Assembly: GCF_015704865.1 (NCBI RefSeq)
Contig: NZ_JADQTO010000007.1
Span: 248,001 to 312,000 of the forward strand
DNA from: Actinoplanes aureus
GTDB taxonomy: Bacteria > Actinomycetota > Actinomycetes > Mycobacteriales > Micromonosporaceae
DNA: 64,000 nt
Direction: 5' to 3'
Shown here piece by piece: positions 29,592 to 38,470 of the stretch (its first letter is position 1; each line of letters starts with the position of its first letter). The translations under genes and the position numbers were made by a program. The notes beneath the pieces were generated by a model. The model was not told where the DNA came from and made no database searches. It was given only the letters and a program-made list of their open reading frames with translations.

Positions 29592-31283
29592 ATGGAAGCG
29601 TCTCGTCCTGCGTCCGCCGACTTCTCGAACTACCTGGGCGCCGTCCGCCGGCACTGGTGGCTCGCCCTGGCGGTGACCGGCGCGGGCCTGGGCGCCGGCG
29701 CGGTCCTGGCCCAGACCATGCCGAAGGTCTACGAGGCGTCGGCCTCGGTCCTGGTGCAGGCGGTCGACCAGGACACCAACGCGCAGGGCGGCCGGACCAA
29801 GGGCGCGGTGAACCTGGACACCGAGGCGCAGCTGGTCGGCTCCGGCGCGGTCGCGGTGAAGGCGGCCGCGCTGATGCGTTCCGACGTGTCCCCGATCGAG
29901 CTGGCCCGCTCGGTCTCGGTCCAGGTGCCGGCGAACACCACGGTCCTGGTGATCACCTTCAAGTCGGACACGCCGGAGGGCGCTCAGGCCGGGTCGCACG
30001 CGTTCGCGGAGGCGTACCTGCGCAACCGGGAGGAGTCCGCCCGGGCCCAGCTGGACAAGCAGATCCAGTCGCTCAACCTCAAGGTGAAGCAGCTGACGAC
30101 CACGCTCACCGGAATCAACGGCAGGCTGGCCACGGCCCGCAAGGGCAGCTCAACCGAGAGCAATCTGCAGAGCCTGCGGAACAACTCGCAGAACCAGCTC
30201 AACTCGCTGACCGGCCGGCTCAACGAACTGACCACCACGATGGTCGGCGGCGGCAGCATCATCAGCGACTCCCGCCTGCCGGACGACCCGACCAGCCCGA
30301 ACACGCTGCTCAACGTCGGCACCGGCGGCATGATCGGCCTGCTGCTCGGGCTGGTCCTGGCGTACCTGCGGGAACGGTTCGACCGCCGGCTGGTCACCGC
30401 CACCGACGTACGCGACCGCGGCCGGGTCCCGGTGCTGGCCGCGCTGGACGAGCGCAGCACCCCGCACTTCGACGACGTGCTCCAGCCGTACGGCCCGGGC
30501 GGGCGGGTCTTCAACCGGCTCCGCAACGAGGTGCTGGCCAGCCTGGAGGGTGGCGACCAGATCATCGTGGTGACCGGTACCAGTCGTGGCTCGGCCAGCA
30601 CGCTCGTCGCCGCGAATCTGGCGGCCGCGCTGGCGCGTACCGGAAGTGATGTCGTTCTGATCGGTGCCCACCTGCCGGACAGCGTGGTGGATGCCGCGCC
30701 GCTGGCGCGGATGCTCGGGGTCTCGGCCGTGCCCGGCCTCTCCGACCTGCTGGCCGGCCGGGTCAGCCTGGGTCGTGCGCTACAGCGCACGCCGCGCATC
30801 CCGTCGCTGCGGGTGGTCACCACCGGCGGCGCCGCCACGGCGGCCGGCCTCATGCAGTCGCAGCGGCTCAAGGACACCCTGGAGACGCTGCGCCGGCAGA
30901 GCCAGTACGTCATCATCGAGGCGCCCTCCACCAGCAGCAGCGCCGACGCGCAGAGCCTGGCCAGCCTCGCCGACGCGGCGATCCTCGCGGTCGAGCTGCG
31001 CCGCTCGCGCCGGCCCGCCCTCCTGGACGCCACCGAGCAGCTCCAGCGGGTCGGCACCCGGCTGCTCGGCGCGGTGGTGATGCCGCGGCTGGCCGCGATC
31101 CAGCCCGGCCAGTTCCCGAGCCCGGCGGTCACGCTGCCGCCGCCCGTGCCGGACGCCGACACCGACGGGCCGACCCAGCAGCTGTCGTTCGCCCGGCAAC
31201 GCGCGGCCGAGCAGCACAGCAACGACGCCACCGCGGTCATCGACCTCTCCAGCGCGGGCGCCGCGGAGGGCGACGACAAGTGA
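29592..31283 (+). CDS. Wzz-type chain-length protein with degenerate BY-kinase domain
   Basis: The ATG at 29592 gives 563 residues. There are membrane helices at about 23-41 and 243-259, a Wzz periplasmic-type domain between them with a helical stretch (140-217), and a Pro-containing RLPDDPTSPNTLLN before helix two. The cytoplasmic half resembles a tyrosine autokinase of the Wzc/CapB type, but the P-loop reads TGTSRGSASTL (328-338) without the lysine, the Walker A-prime Asp residues are replaced (LIGAHL, 356-361), and there is no C-terminal tyrosine cluster. It probably sets polymer length without kinase activity. Its stop overlaps the next gene. Confidence 0.85.
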   Translation: MEASRPASADFSNYLGAVRRHWWLALAVTGAGLGAGAVLAQTMPKVYEASASVLVQAVDQDTNAQGGRTKGAVNLDTEAQLVGSGAVAVKAAALMRSDVSPIELARSVSVQVPANTTVLVITFKSDTPEGAQAGSHAFAEAYLRNREESARAQLDKQIQSLNLKVKQLTTTLTGINGRLATARKGSSTESNLQSLRNNSQNQLNSLTGRLNELTTTMVGGGSIISDSRLPDDPTSPNTLLNVGTGGMIGLLLGLVLAYLRERFDRRLVTATDVRDRGRVPVLAALDERSTPHFDDVLQPYGPGGRVFNRLRNEVLASLEGGDQIIVVTGTSRGSASTLVAANLAAALARTGSDVVLIGAHLPDSVVDAAPLARMLGVSAVPGLSDLLAGRVSLGRALQRTPRIPSLRVVTTGGAATAAGLMQSQRLKDTLETLRRQSQYVIIEAPSTSSSADAQSLASLADAAILAVELRRSRRPALLDATEQLQRVGTRLLGAVVMPRLAAIQPGQFPSPAVTLPPPVPDADTDGPTQQLSFARQRAAEQHSNDATAVIDLSSAGAAEGDDK

Positions 31284-32647
31284 CCGCGGTCGCCCCGGCG
31301 CCGCTGTCCGCCGGTCCGGCCCACCGCACCACCAAGAACCGCTCGCTACCGGCCTGGCCGGTGGCCGGCATCCTGCTGCTCTATCCGCTCTGGTGGGCGC
31401 TCGGTCTGGGCGTACTGATCTTCCCGCTGATGGCCGCGCCGATGGTGTTCCTGCTGGTGCGCCGCCGCGCCGCCGGGCGGCGCCTGCGGCTGCCACCCGG
31501 CTTCGCCTGGTGGGCCGTCTTCCTGCTGGCCGTGCTGGTGAGCATCGCCGCGCTGGGCGCGGACCCGGCCGGCACGGTGGCGGAACGGGCCAGCGACCGG
31601 CTGGTGGCGGTCGTCTACAAGCTTTCGATGTACGCGTCCCTGACCGTCCTGCTGCTCTACGCCGGCAACCTGACCGAGGCCGAGCTGTCCCGCCGGCGGC
31701 TGGTGCGCCTGCTCGGCGGAATGTTCGTGGTGACCGTGCTGGGCGGGCTGCTCGGCATGGTCGCCGGGAACTTCGAGTTCACCTCGCCGGTCGAGTGGCT
31801 GCTCCCGTCCGGCGTGCGGAACAAGGGTTTCGTTCGGTCGCTGGTGCACCCGTACGCCGCACAGATCATGGACCTGGTCGGCGGCGAGAAGCCGCGTCCG
31901 GCCGCGCCGTGGGGTTACACCAACACCTGGGGAAACAACTTCTGCCTGCTGGCCGGGTTCCTGGTGGTGGCCGCCGGTGCGAGCCGTAGCGCCGGGAAGA
32001 AGACGCTCGCCGTACTCTGCCTGGCCGTCTCGGTGGTGCCCGCGGTGGCGTCGCTCAACCGCGGTCTCTGGATCGGCCTCGGCGTGGTCGTCCTCTACGT
32101 CGCGTTCCGTTACGTGCTGGCCGGCAAGCTGTGGATCATCGGAGCCCTGCTGGTCGCGGCGGGAGTCCTCGCGGTCGCCATGGTCGCCACCCCCCTCGGC
32201 GACACCGTGCGGGCCCGGCTGGACAACGGCAAGTCCAACGGCGTGCGCTCGTTCCTCATCGACAAGGCGCTGGACGGTTTCACCGGTTCGCCGGTGATCG
32301 GGTACGGCGGTACCCGCAACACGCTCGGCGGGCGCAACTCCATCGCCGTCGGGGAGAGCGCCGGCTGCGAACGCTGCGGCAACTTCACCGTCGGCGGCAA
32401 CGGCCAGCTCTGGCAGCTGCTCTACGCGCACGGTGCCGTCGGCACCGCCGGCTATCTGGGCTTCTTCGGGTACGGGCTGTGGCGGTTCCGCCGCGACCGG
32501 AGCCCGGCCGGGGTGGCGGCGAGCGCCGCGCTGGTCAGCTCGTTCTCGGCGATGCTCTGGTACAACTCCCTGGTCACCCCTCTGGCCTTCATGGTTCTGG
32601 CGTACGCGCTGCTCTGGCGCAACTGGATCGAGGGGAACGAGATTTGA
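31280..32647 (+). CDS. Wzy/O-antigen-ligase-like polymerase
   Basis: This 455-residue integral membrane protein has about ten helices and a large extracytoplasmic loop between about 285 and 375 containing GYGGTRNTLGGRNS and two cysteines in CERCGNF. The pattern is that of WaaL/Wzy-family polymerases. The GTG start overlaps the wzz stop, and the gene lies with wzz and wzx, which supports a polymerase role in Wzy-dependent exopolysaccharide synthesis rather than ligation. The enzyme would work on lipid-linked repeat units on the outer face of the membrane. Confidence 0.82.
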   Translation: MTAVAPAPLSAGPAHRTTKNRSLPAWPVAGILLLYPLWWALGLGVLIFPLMAAPMVFLLVRRRAAGRRLRLPPGFAWWAVFLLAVLVSIAALGADPAGTVAERASDRLVAVVYKLSMYASLTVLLLYAGNLTEAELSRRRLVRLLGGMFVVTVLGGLLGMVAGNFEFTSPVEWLLPSGVRNKGFVRSLVHPYAAQIMDLVGGEKPRPAAPWGYTNTWGNNFCLLAGFLVVAAGASRSAGKKTLAVLCLAVSVVPAVASLNRGLWIGLGVVVLYVAFRYVLAGKLWIIGALLVAAGVLAVAMVATPLGDTVRARLDNGKSNGVRSFLIDKALDGFTGSPVIGYGGTRNTLGGRNSIAVGESAGCERCGNFTVGGNGQLWQLLYAHGAVGTAGYLGFFGYGLWRFRRDRSPAGVAASAALVSSFSAMLWYNSLVTPLAFMVLAYALLWRNWIEGNEI

Positions 32648-33873
32648 GCCCGGTAAAGACCGCTCCCGCGGAACTCACCGCCGACGACGCGGCCCTGCGG
32701 ACCCAGTACCTGAACGAAGTGCTCGGCCTGCTCTACCCCCCGCCGTGCGACACCGAGCACGGTCAGGGCCCGCTGATCGCCGACTACCTGGTCGTCCCCA
32801 ATGCCCGCCGCCCCCGGCTGCTGGTCCCGTCGATCTCGCCGACGGTCGCCGCCGCAGCGGTCCGCCGGTACGCCGAGCCCCAGTCGAGGCTCGCCAAACT
32901 GAAGCGGGACGCCGTGGTGGCCGCCGTGCACACCCGTACCAGCGGGCTGCTGTTCCGCGATCGGATCCGAGTTACTGGTCCGATTTCAGCGGGTATCGAT
33001 GGTTATCTGAGCGACGCGCTGCGACGTGATCTCGCGGTGAGCATCCACATCGGCCCCGCCCGGGCCAACCGCAAGCCGGTGCTGCAACTGCTCGGCACCG
33101 ACGGTGAGACGTTCGCCTTCGGCAAGCTGGGCACCGGACCGCTCACCCAGCGCCTGGTCAAAGCCGAGACCGCGGCCCTGACCGCGCTGGCGGGCAGCGG
33201 GCTGAGCAAGCTGACCGTGCCGCGGGTGCTGCACGCCGGACAGTGGCGTGACATGCAGGTGCTGATCCAGTCGGCACTGCCGGTGTGGCTGCCGCGGGCG
33301 CCACTGACCCAGCGCCGGCTGACCGCGGCGATGCTCGACATCGCCGGCTGCTGCGGGTACACGACCGGGCCGTTGACCGGTAGCGCGTACTGGCAGGAGT
33401 TGCAGGGCCGGCTGGCGGCGGTGGCCGACCGGCCGGAAGGCGCCGGGCTGGCCGCCGCGGTCGACGTGCTCGCCGCGCACAGCGGCGAGACCGCCCTGCG
33501 GTACGGGGCGTGGCACGGCGACTGGGCCCCGTGGAACATGGCGAACCTCGCCGACACGCTGCTGGTCTGGGACTGGGAACGGTTCGCCACCGGGGTGCCG
33601 ATGGGCTTCGACGCGGTGCACCACGAACTACAGCGGCGCATCCAGTCCACCGGGGACGCCCGGGGTGCGGTGGAGGCCACCGTGCAGCGCGCCGACGAGC
33701 TGCTGGCCCCGTTCGGGGTGGCGCCGGTGGCTCGGGAGATCACCGCACTGCTGTACCTCGTCGACCTGGCCGTCCGATACCTGACCGACCGGCAGGCGGA
33801 GGCCGGCGCCCGGCTCGGCGTGCTCGGCACGTGGCTGTTGCCGGTGCTCATCCGCCGCGTAGAGGAGCTCTAG
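32644..33873 (+). CDS. Aminoglycoside-phosphotransferase-fold kinase-like protein
   Basis: The start is a TTG at 32644, overlapping the polymerase stop and preceded by GAGGGG; the frame remains open further upstream only over the polymerase gene. The 409-residue product has an N-terminal segment of unknown fold and a C-terminal APH-like domain: candidate Lys161 in FAFGKLG, the catalytic HGDWAPWN (291-298) and a DFG-equivalent VWDWER with Asp310. It is embedded in the polysaccharide operon, so a sugar, lipid carrier or protein substrate is more likely than an antibiotic. No known family member with this context was recalled. Confidence 0.72.
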   Translation: MSPVKTAPAELTADDAALRTQYLNEVLGLLYPPPCDTEHGQGPLIADYLVVPNARRPRLLVPSISPTVAAAAVRRYAEPQSRLAKLKRDAVVAAVHTRTSGLLFRDRIRVTGPISAGIDGYLSDALRRDLAVSIHIGPARANRKPVLQLLGTDGETFAFGKLGTGPLTQRLVKAETAALTALAGSGLSKLTVPRVLHAGQWRDMQVLIQSALPVWLPRAPLTQRRLTAAMLDIAGCCGYTTGPLTGSAYWQELQGRLAAVADRPEGAGLAAAVDVLAAHSGETALRYGAWHGDWAPWNMANLADTLLVWDWERFATGVPMGFDAVHHELQRRIQSTGDARGAVEATVQRADELLAPFGVAPVAREITALLYLVDLAVRYLTDRQAEAGARLGVLGTWLLPVLIRRVEEL

Positions 33874-33878
33874 ACACC

Positions 33879-34757
33879 ATGGACGTACGCAACCTGCCCG
33901 CACCGGTGAAGCGGGTGGTGCACCTGGGCTCGCGCTCGTACGGGCGGCTCACCTCGGAGAGCCGGATGCTGCCGTCGTTCCTGATCTGTGGCGGGCAGCG
34001 GTGCGGAACCACCTCGCTCTACCGGGCGCTGGCCGCACATCCGGTGGCGCTCAAGGCGGTGCTGCACAAGGGCGTGCACTACTTCGACACCTCGTACCAC
34101 CGGGGCCCGGAGTGGTACCGGGCGCACTTCCCGCTGTTGCGTACCGCCGAGAAGGTGGCGGAACGGTACGGGACCCCGGCGCAGACCTTCGAGTCCAGCC
34201 CGTACTACATGTACCACCCGCAGGCCGCGGCCCGGATCGCCCGCGATCTCCCGTACGCGAAGCTCGTGGTCCTGGTCCGCGACCCGGTCGAACGCGCGTA
34301 CTCGCAGCACCACCACGAGGTGGCCCGCGCCTTCGAGTCCGAGCGGGACTTCGGCGCGGCGCTGGCCCTGGAACCGGCCCGCCTGCACCGCCAGGAGGAA
34401 CGGCTCGCGGTCGACTCCCGTTACTACAGCTTCGCCCACCAGCACCACGCCTACCGGGCCCGCGGCGAGTACGCCCGCTACCTGAGCGTGATGGCCCAGC
34501 ATGTCGGGCGGGAACGGATCCACGTGGTGGAGAGCGAGCGCTTCTTCGCCGACCCGGGCCCGGTGTACGACGAGGTCTGCGCGTTCCTCGGGTTGCCGGC
34601 CGACCTGGAACGCCCGCCGTTCGAGCGGCACAACGCCCGGGCCCGGCAGAGCGACATGGACCCCGGGCTGCGCCGCGAACTGAACGCCTACTACCAGCCG
34701 CACGACGAAGCGCTCGGTGGCTGGCTGGGGCACACACCGATCTGGCGCCGCGGGTGA
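33879..34757 (+). CDS. PAPS-dependent sulfotransferase
   Basis: This 292-residue protein has the sulfotransferase P-loop-like 5'-phosphosulfate motif GGQRCGTTSL (38-47) and the 3'-phosphate motif VVLVRDPVERAYSQ (130-143). The overall layout (HKGVHYFD, later FESSPYYMYHP) resembles the heparan-sulfate-type/NodH-like group acting on carbohydrates. It lies between the kinase-like and flippase genes, so the substrate is probably the polysaccharide repeat unit or its lipid-linked form in the cytoplasm. The ATG at 33879 follows AGAGGAG at a slightly long distance. The stop overlaps the wzx GTG. Confidence 0.9.
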   Translation: MDVRNLPAPVKRVVHLGSRSYGRLTSESRMLPSFLICGGQRCGTTSLYRALAAHPVALKAVLHKGVHYFDTSYHRGPEWYRAHFPLLRTAEKVAERYGTPAQTFESSPYYMYHPQAAARIARDLPYAKLVVLVRDPVERAYSQHHHEVARAFESERDFGAALALEPARLHRQEERLAVDSRYYSFAHQHHAYRARGEYARYLSVMAQHVGRERIHVVESERFFADPGPVYDEVCAFLGLPADLERPPFERHNARARQSDMDPGLRRELNAYYQPHDEALGGWLGHTPIWRRG

Positions 34758-36259
34758 CGGCGGCTCTCTCTGATCGGGCGGCTCGCGGTGCGGCCCGCGG
34801 CGGGCTGGCGAACATGGCCGGGTCGGCGCTGGCCGGTGGCACCGGGGTGGTGGTGACCTGGGTCGTGGCGCGTACCCTCGGCCCGGAGCTGGCCGGCGCG
34901 TTCTTCGCCGCCACCGCCGCGTTCGTGCTGGCCGGCGGCCTCGCCAAGCTCGGCACCAACACCTCGCTGGTGTACTGGCCGGCCCGGCTGCGGGCCACCG
35001 GCCGCGGCCACCTGCTCGGCCCCTGCCTGCACACCGGCATCCCACCGGTGGCCGTTCTCTCGCTGGTGCTGGCCGTGGCGATGTGGACCGGCGCGCCGGC
35101 GATCGCCCGCCTGACCGCGGGCGAGTCGGCCCATGTGGTCACCGACCACGCCACCGGGCTGCGGGTGCTCGCCGTCTTCCTGCCGCTCCAGGCGCTGACT
35201 GACGTCCTGCTCACGGTCACCCGCGGCTACCGGATCATGCGGCCGACCGTACTGCTGGACCGGGTGCTGCGCAGCGGTCTGCAACTGCTGGCGGTGAGCG
35301 CGGCCGGCATCGCGACACTCTGGCTGGCAGCGTCGCTCCCCGTCTTCGCGCTGGCCTGGGCGGCGCCCTACCTGCCGGTCACCCTTCTTGCCGGGTACGC
35401 CGCGCGGCGCGCGTACCTGGCCGGGCGCCCCGACGGGGTGTCGAGTGAACGCTCCGAACGCCGGCAACTGCGTCGCGACTTCTGGCGCTTCACCGGCCCG
35501 CGCGCGGTGGCGGCGGTGGCCCAGCTCGCCCTCCAGCGAGTGGACGTGCTGCTGGTCGCCGCACTGGGCGGGCTGGCACCGGCCGCGGTGTACGCGGTGG
35601 CCGGCCGGTTCGTCGTGCTGATCCAGTTCGCCAACCAGGGGCTCTCGCAGTCGGTGCAGCCCCGTCTCGCCGAGGCGCTGAGCACCGGCGACCGGGCCGC
35701 CGCGAACCAGCTCTACCAGACCGCCACCGGCTGGCTGGTGCTGGTCACCTGGCCGATCAACCTGCTGGTGATCGCCTGCGCCCCGCACTACCTGCGACTG
35801 TTCGGCGCCGAGTACACCGCCGGGGTCGCGGTGGTGCAGGTGCTGGCCGGGGCGATGCTGGTGGCGACCGGCTGCGGGATGGTCGACATGGTGCTGGCGA
35901 TGGCCGGCCGCACCTCGGCGAACCTCGGCAACGTGCTCGTCGCGCTCGCCGTGATGATCACCCTGGACGTGCTGCTGATTCCCCGGTGGGGAGCGCTCGG
36001 CGCCGCGGCGGGGCTGGCCGGCGCGATGGTCGTCAACAACCTGCTGCCGCTGGCCCAGGTGTACCGCGGCATCGGGCTGCATCCGTTCGGGCCGGGCACC
36101 CGGGCCGCCGCACTGCTCGCTCTCGTCTGCTTCGGCCCGTCGATCTTGATCCCATCGGCCGCCGCGGTAGCCGTGCCGGCCTATGTCGCGGGGGCTTGGC
36201 TGCTGCGCGAGCGGCTGATGCTCAGCGCCTTCAGTACGCGCTCAAGGAGGAGAAGTTGA
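34754..36259 (+). CDS. Wzx-type polysaccharide flippase
   Basis: A GTG overlapping the sulfotransferase stop starts a 501-residue protein with about twelve membrane helices and few charged loops, typical of the MOP/PST superfamily (Wzx, MurJ). Segments such as GRFVVLIQFANQGLSQSVQPRLAEA (about 288-312) and GAEYTAGVAVVQVLAGAML (about 352-370) fit Wzx exporters. It would move undecaprenyl-linked repeat units across the membrane. The position between sulfotransferase and methyltransferase suggests that the units are decorated before flipping. Confidence 0.88.
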   Translation: MTAALSDRAARGAARGGLANMAGSALAGGTGVVVTWVVARTLGPELAGAFFAATAAFVLAGGLAKLGTNTSLVYWPARLRATGRGHLLGPCLHTGIPPVAVLSLVLAVAMWTGAPAIARLTAGESAHVVTDHATGLRVLAVFLPLQALTDVLLTVTRGYRIMRPTVLLDRVLRSGLQLLAVSAAGIATLWLAASLPVFALAWAAPYLPVTLLAGYAARRAYLAGRPDGVSSERSERRQLRRDFWRFTGPRAVAAVAQLALQRVDVLLVAALGGLAPAAVYAVAGRFVVLIQFANQGLSQSVQPRLAEALSTGDRAAANQLYQTATGWLVLVTWPINLLVIACAPHYLRLFGAEYTAGVAVVQVLAGAMLVATGCGMVDMVLAMAGRTSANLGNVLVALAVMITLDVLLIPRWGALGAAAGLAGAMVVNNLLPLAQVYRGIGLHPFGPGTRAAALLALVCFGPSILIPSAAAVAVPAYVAGAWLLRERLMLSAFSTRSRRRS

Positions 36260-36990
36260 CAAGCGATTACACCCAGGTGTTCCAGGACACCGAGGCGGTC
36301 GAGAAGTACGAGACCGTGACGTACGCCCCGGAGAGCTACGCGTCGCAGATCAACGACCGCCAGCGGGACTACCTGCGGGCTCTGGTGAGACGTGAGTTCG
36401 TCGAGAATCCACCGGTGCAGCACGACTTCGCGTGTGGCACCGGCCGGGCCATCCGGGCGCTGCACGGCCTGGTCCGGGAGGCGCACGGGTACGACACGTC
36501 GGCCGAGATGATGGCGAAGGCGGCCGAGGTCGGATCCCGGGCCTACTGGCATCAGATCCCGATGGACGGTCCGGTGCCGAACCCCGTACCGGCCGGCTTC
36601 CCGGCTGTGGTCACCCTCTTCCGCCTGCTGCTCAACGTGGACGAGAGCGTCCGGGACCGGGCGCTGGCGTTCGCCGCCAAGGTGCTGCCGCACCGCGGTT
36701 CCGGGCTGCTCGTGGTGGAGAACCACGGCAACGCCGGCTCGATCCGGCATCTCCGCGCCCGCCGGCACAACGGTGAGCGCTGGTTCGCCGAGCTCTCGCA
36801 CGCCGAGGTGGAGCGGCTGCTGGCACGGCACGGTTTCGAGATGGTCGAGCGACGCGGGTTCTCCATGCTGACCCCGTCGCTGCACGACCACCGGGTGGCC
36901 CGGCTCGCCGACGCGGCGGCGCGGCGGCTGCCGGGAAGTGACGCGTACGCGGTGAACGTCCTCTACACCGCGCGGCGGGTCCATGCGTAG
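36256..36990 (+). CDS. Class I SAM-dependent methyltransferase
   Basis: A TTG start is chosen because it overlaps the flippase stop and lies five bases after AAGGAGG, one of the best ribosome sites in the window. The 244-residue protein has SAM motif I DFACGTGRA (57-65), an acidic end of strand two (HGYDTSAEMM) and a motif VVTLFRLLLNVD before the C-terminal half. It resembles small-molecule or sugar methyltransferases of the Methyltransf_11/25 type. In this operon it may O-methylate the polysaccharide. Confidence 0.82.
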   Translation: MTSDYTQVFQDTEAVEKYETVTYAPESYASQINDRQRDYLRALVRREFVENPPVQHDFACGTGRAIRALHGLVREAHGYDTSAEMMAKAAEVGSRAYWHQIPMDGPVPNPVPAGFPAVVTLFRLLLNVDESVRDRALAFAAKVLPHRGSGLLVVENHGNAGSIRHLRARRHNGERWFAELSHAEVERLLARHGFEMVERRGFSMLTPSLHDHRVARLADAAARRLPGSDAYAVNVLYTARRVHA

Positions 36991-37984
36991 GGGTGTCGCG
37001 GCCGTCGCCGTCGCGCTGCTGCTGCTCGCCGGCTGCACCGAGGACAAGCGCGAGAAGCCCGAGCCGGAGCCGGCACCCGACCTGACCAGCCCACCGCGGG
37101 CGGTCGCGATCGATCCGGGACCGTTCGAGGCGGGCCCGTTCGAGCCGCCCGAGCACGGCGCGTACTTCGGCGCGTGGATCAAGCCGGACGAGCTCACCCA
37201 CGTGGGCCGGATCACCGCGGTCGACGGGCTGGAGGAGTCGCTCGGCCGGCGGCTGGACTTCATCAACACGTACCGCCGGTTCGACCAGATGATGGGCACC
37301 GCCTCGGACAAGGAGTTCCTGTCCCAGGGCGCCAACCTGATGATCAGCTGGGCGACCGGCGACAACCGGTCCATCCTGGCCGGCGAGCACGACCGGCTGA
37401 TCCGCCAGCAGGCTCGGGCGATCCGCAAGATCAAAAAGCCGGTGCTGCTGCGCATGCGGTGGGAGATGGACCGGCCCAACCTGCGGGCCACCATGTGGTC
37501 CGGCGCCGACTACATCGCCGCCTGGAAGTACGTCCGGGAGATCTTCCGGAAGGAGCGTACGGAGAACGTGTCCTGGGTGTGGTGTCCCACCGCCGAGGGC
37601 TTCATCCGCGGTGAGGCGCCCGACTTCTACCCCGGCGACGACCAGGTCGACTGGACCTGTGTGGACGTCTACGCCGGCGCCGTGTTCCAGCCGATCGGGA
37701 AACTGATGGGACCGTTCCTGGACTGGGCCTCGCAACGCCCCAAACCGATCGTGATCGGCGAGTTCGGGGTGGCCAAGGCGTGGGGGTCGGCGGGACGGGC
37801 GGCATGGCTCAAGGACGCCGAGCGGACCTTCAAGGCGAACCGGCAGATCAAAGCGATCGCCTATTTCGAGTCGAACCCGGACGGCAACGGGCCGAAACAG
37901 CAGTTCCAGCTCACCGGGGACGAGGCGGCGTTCGACGTCTTCCACTCACTGGTGCGCGACCCCTATTTCAACGCTCGCGGCTGA
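36983..37984 (+). CDS. GH26-like lipoprotein
   Basis: This 333-residue protein has a textbook lipobox LLLLAGC with Cys18 and a Pro/Glu-rich linker (23-35). The domain resembles GH26 mannanases: candidate acid/base Glu161 in RMRWEMD, WKYVREIFRKE and VSWVWCPT (about 181-203), YPGDDQVDW (216-224) and candidate nucleophile Glu260 in VIGEFG. It would be anchored outside the membrane. The gene overlaps the methyltransferase end by eight bases and closes the operon, so it probably trims or senses the exported polymer. It is a distant relative of the protein at 26413. Confidence 0.8.
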   Translation: MRRGVAAVAVALLLLAGCTEDKREKPEPEPAPDLTSPPRAVAIDPGPFEAGPFEPPEHGAYFGAWIKPDELTHVGRITAVDGLEESLGRRLDFINTYRRFDQMMGTASDKEFLSQGANLMISWATGDNRSILAGEHDRLIRQQARAIRKIKKPVLLRMRWEMDRPNLRATMWSGADYIAAWKYVREIFRKERTENVSWVWCPTAEGFIRGEAPDFYPGDDQVDWTCVDVYAGAVFQPIGKLMGPFLDWASQRPKPIVIGEFGVAKAWGSAGRAAWLKDAERTFKANRQIKAIAYFESNPDGNGPKQQFQLTGDEAAFDVFHSLVRDPYFNARG

Positions 37985-37989
37985 GCCCG

Positions 37990-38361
37990 TCACCGGGCCG
38001 GCTCGAGGAACTCCAGGCGGTTGCCGTGCCCGTCGGCCGAGTAGAGCCGCCGGTGACCCGGGAAGTGGGGATCCCACTGCACCGGGTGGCCGGCGGCCTC
38101 GAGCGCCTGCGCCAGCCCGTCGAGGTCCTGGACCAGCACGCCCGGATGAGACCTGGCGGCCGGCACGAAGTCGGGCGCCGGGCTGAGGTGCACCTCCCAG
38201 CCGCCCGCCCGGAACCAGCAACCGCCGCGGGCGGCGAGCACCGGCGGCTTGATCACTTCGGCCATGCCGAGGACGCCGCTGTAGAAGTCGCGGGCCACCC
38301 GCTCCCCGCCGGACGGGATCAGCAGTTGGACGTGATGCAGATCTTTGATACGGAACGCCAT
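37990..38361 (-). CDS. Glyoxalase/bleomycin-resistance (VOC) family protein
   Basis: This 123-residue single-domain protein begins MAFRIKDLHHVQLLIPS and has the paired beta-alpha-beta modules of the vicinal oxygen chelate fold. Candidate metal ligands are His10, His58 in WEVHLSP and Glu118 in NRLEFLEP. Substrate is unknown. It converges on the GH26-like lipoprotein gene with five bases between stops. A palindrome resembling the one before icd lies 10-33 bases upstream of its start. Confidence 0.82.
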   Translation of the reverse strand: MAFRIKDLHHVQLLIPSGGERVARDFYSGVLGMAEVIKPPVLAARGGCWFRAGGWEVHLSPAPDFVPAARSHPGVLVQDLDGLAQALEAAGHPVQWDPHFPGHRRLYSADGHGNRLEFLEPAR

Positions 38362-38370
38362 CCGGCGACC

Positions 38371-38394
38371 CTAACAGTACGATCGTACGGTTAG
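38371..38394. promoter_or_regulatory. 24-bp operator-like palindrome before the VOC gene
   Basis: Twelve-base half sites match with one mismatch. The core CAGTACGATCGTACGG (38375-38390) shares CAGTACGA-CGTAC with the palindrome at 45322 upstream of icd. Size and symmetry suit a TetR-type repressor. No regulator gene is adjacent. Confidence 0.55.
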
Positions 38395-38470
38395 CCAGGC
38401 TCCGAAAAGTGTCGTACACCTGTTCCATGCTTAGCGGGACAGGACGAGCACGACTCCGGGGGTGTCACCG

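Noticed and set aside
32644-33873. Antibiotic-resistance phosphotransferase
   Set aside because: The fold is APH-like but the gene is coupled to wzy and a sulfotransferase, and the N-terminal half is not that of known resistance enzymes.
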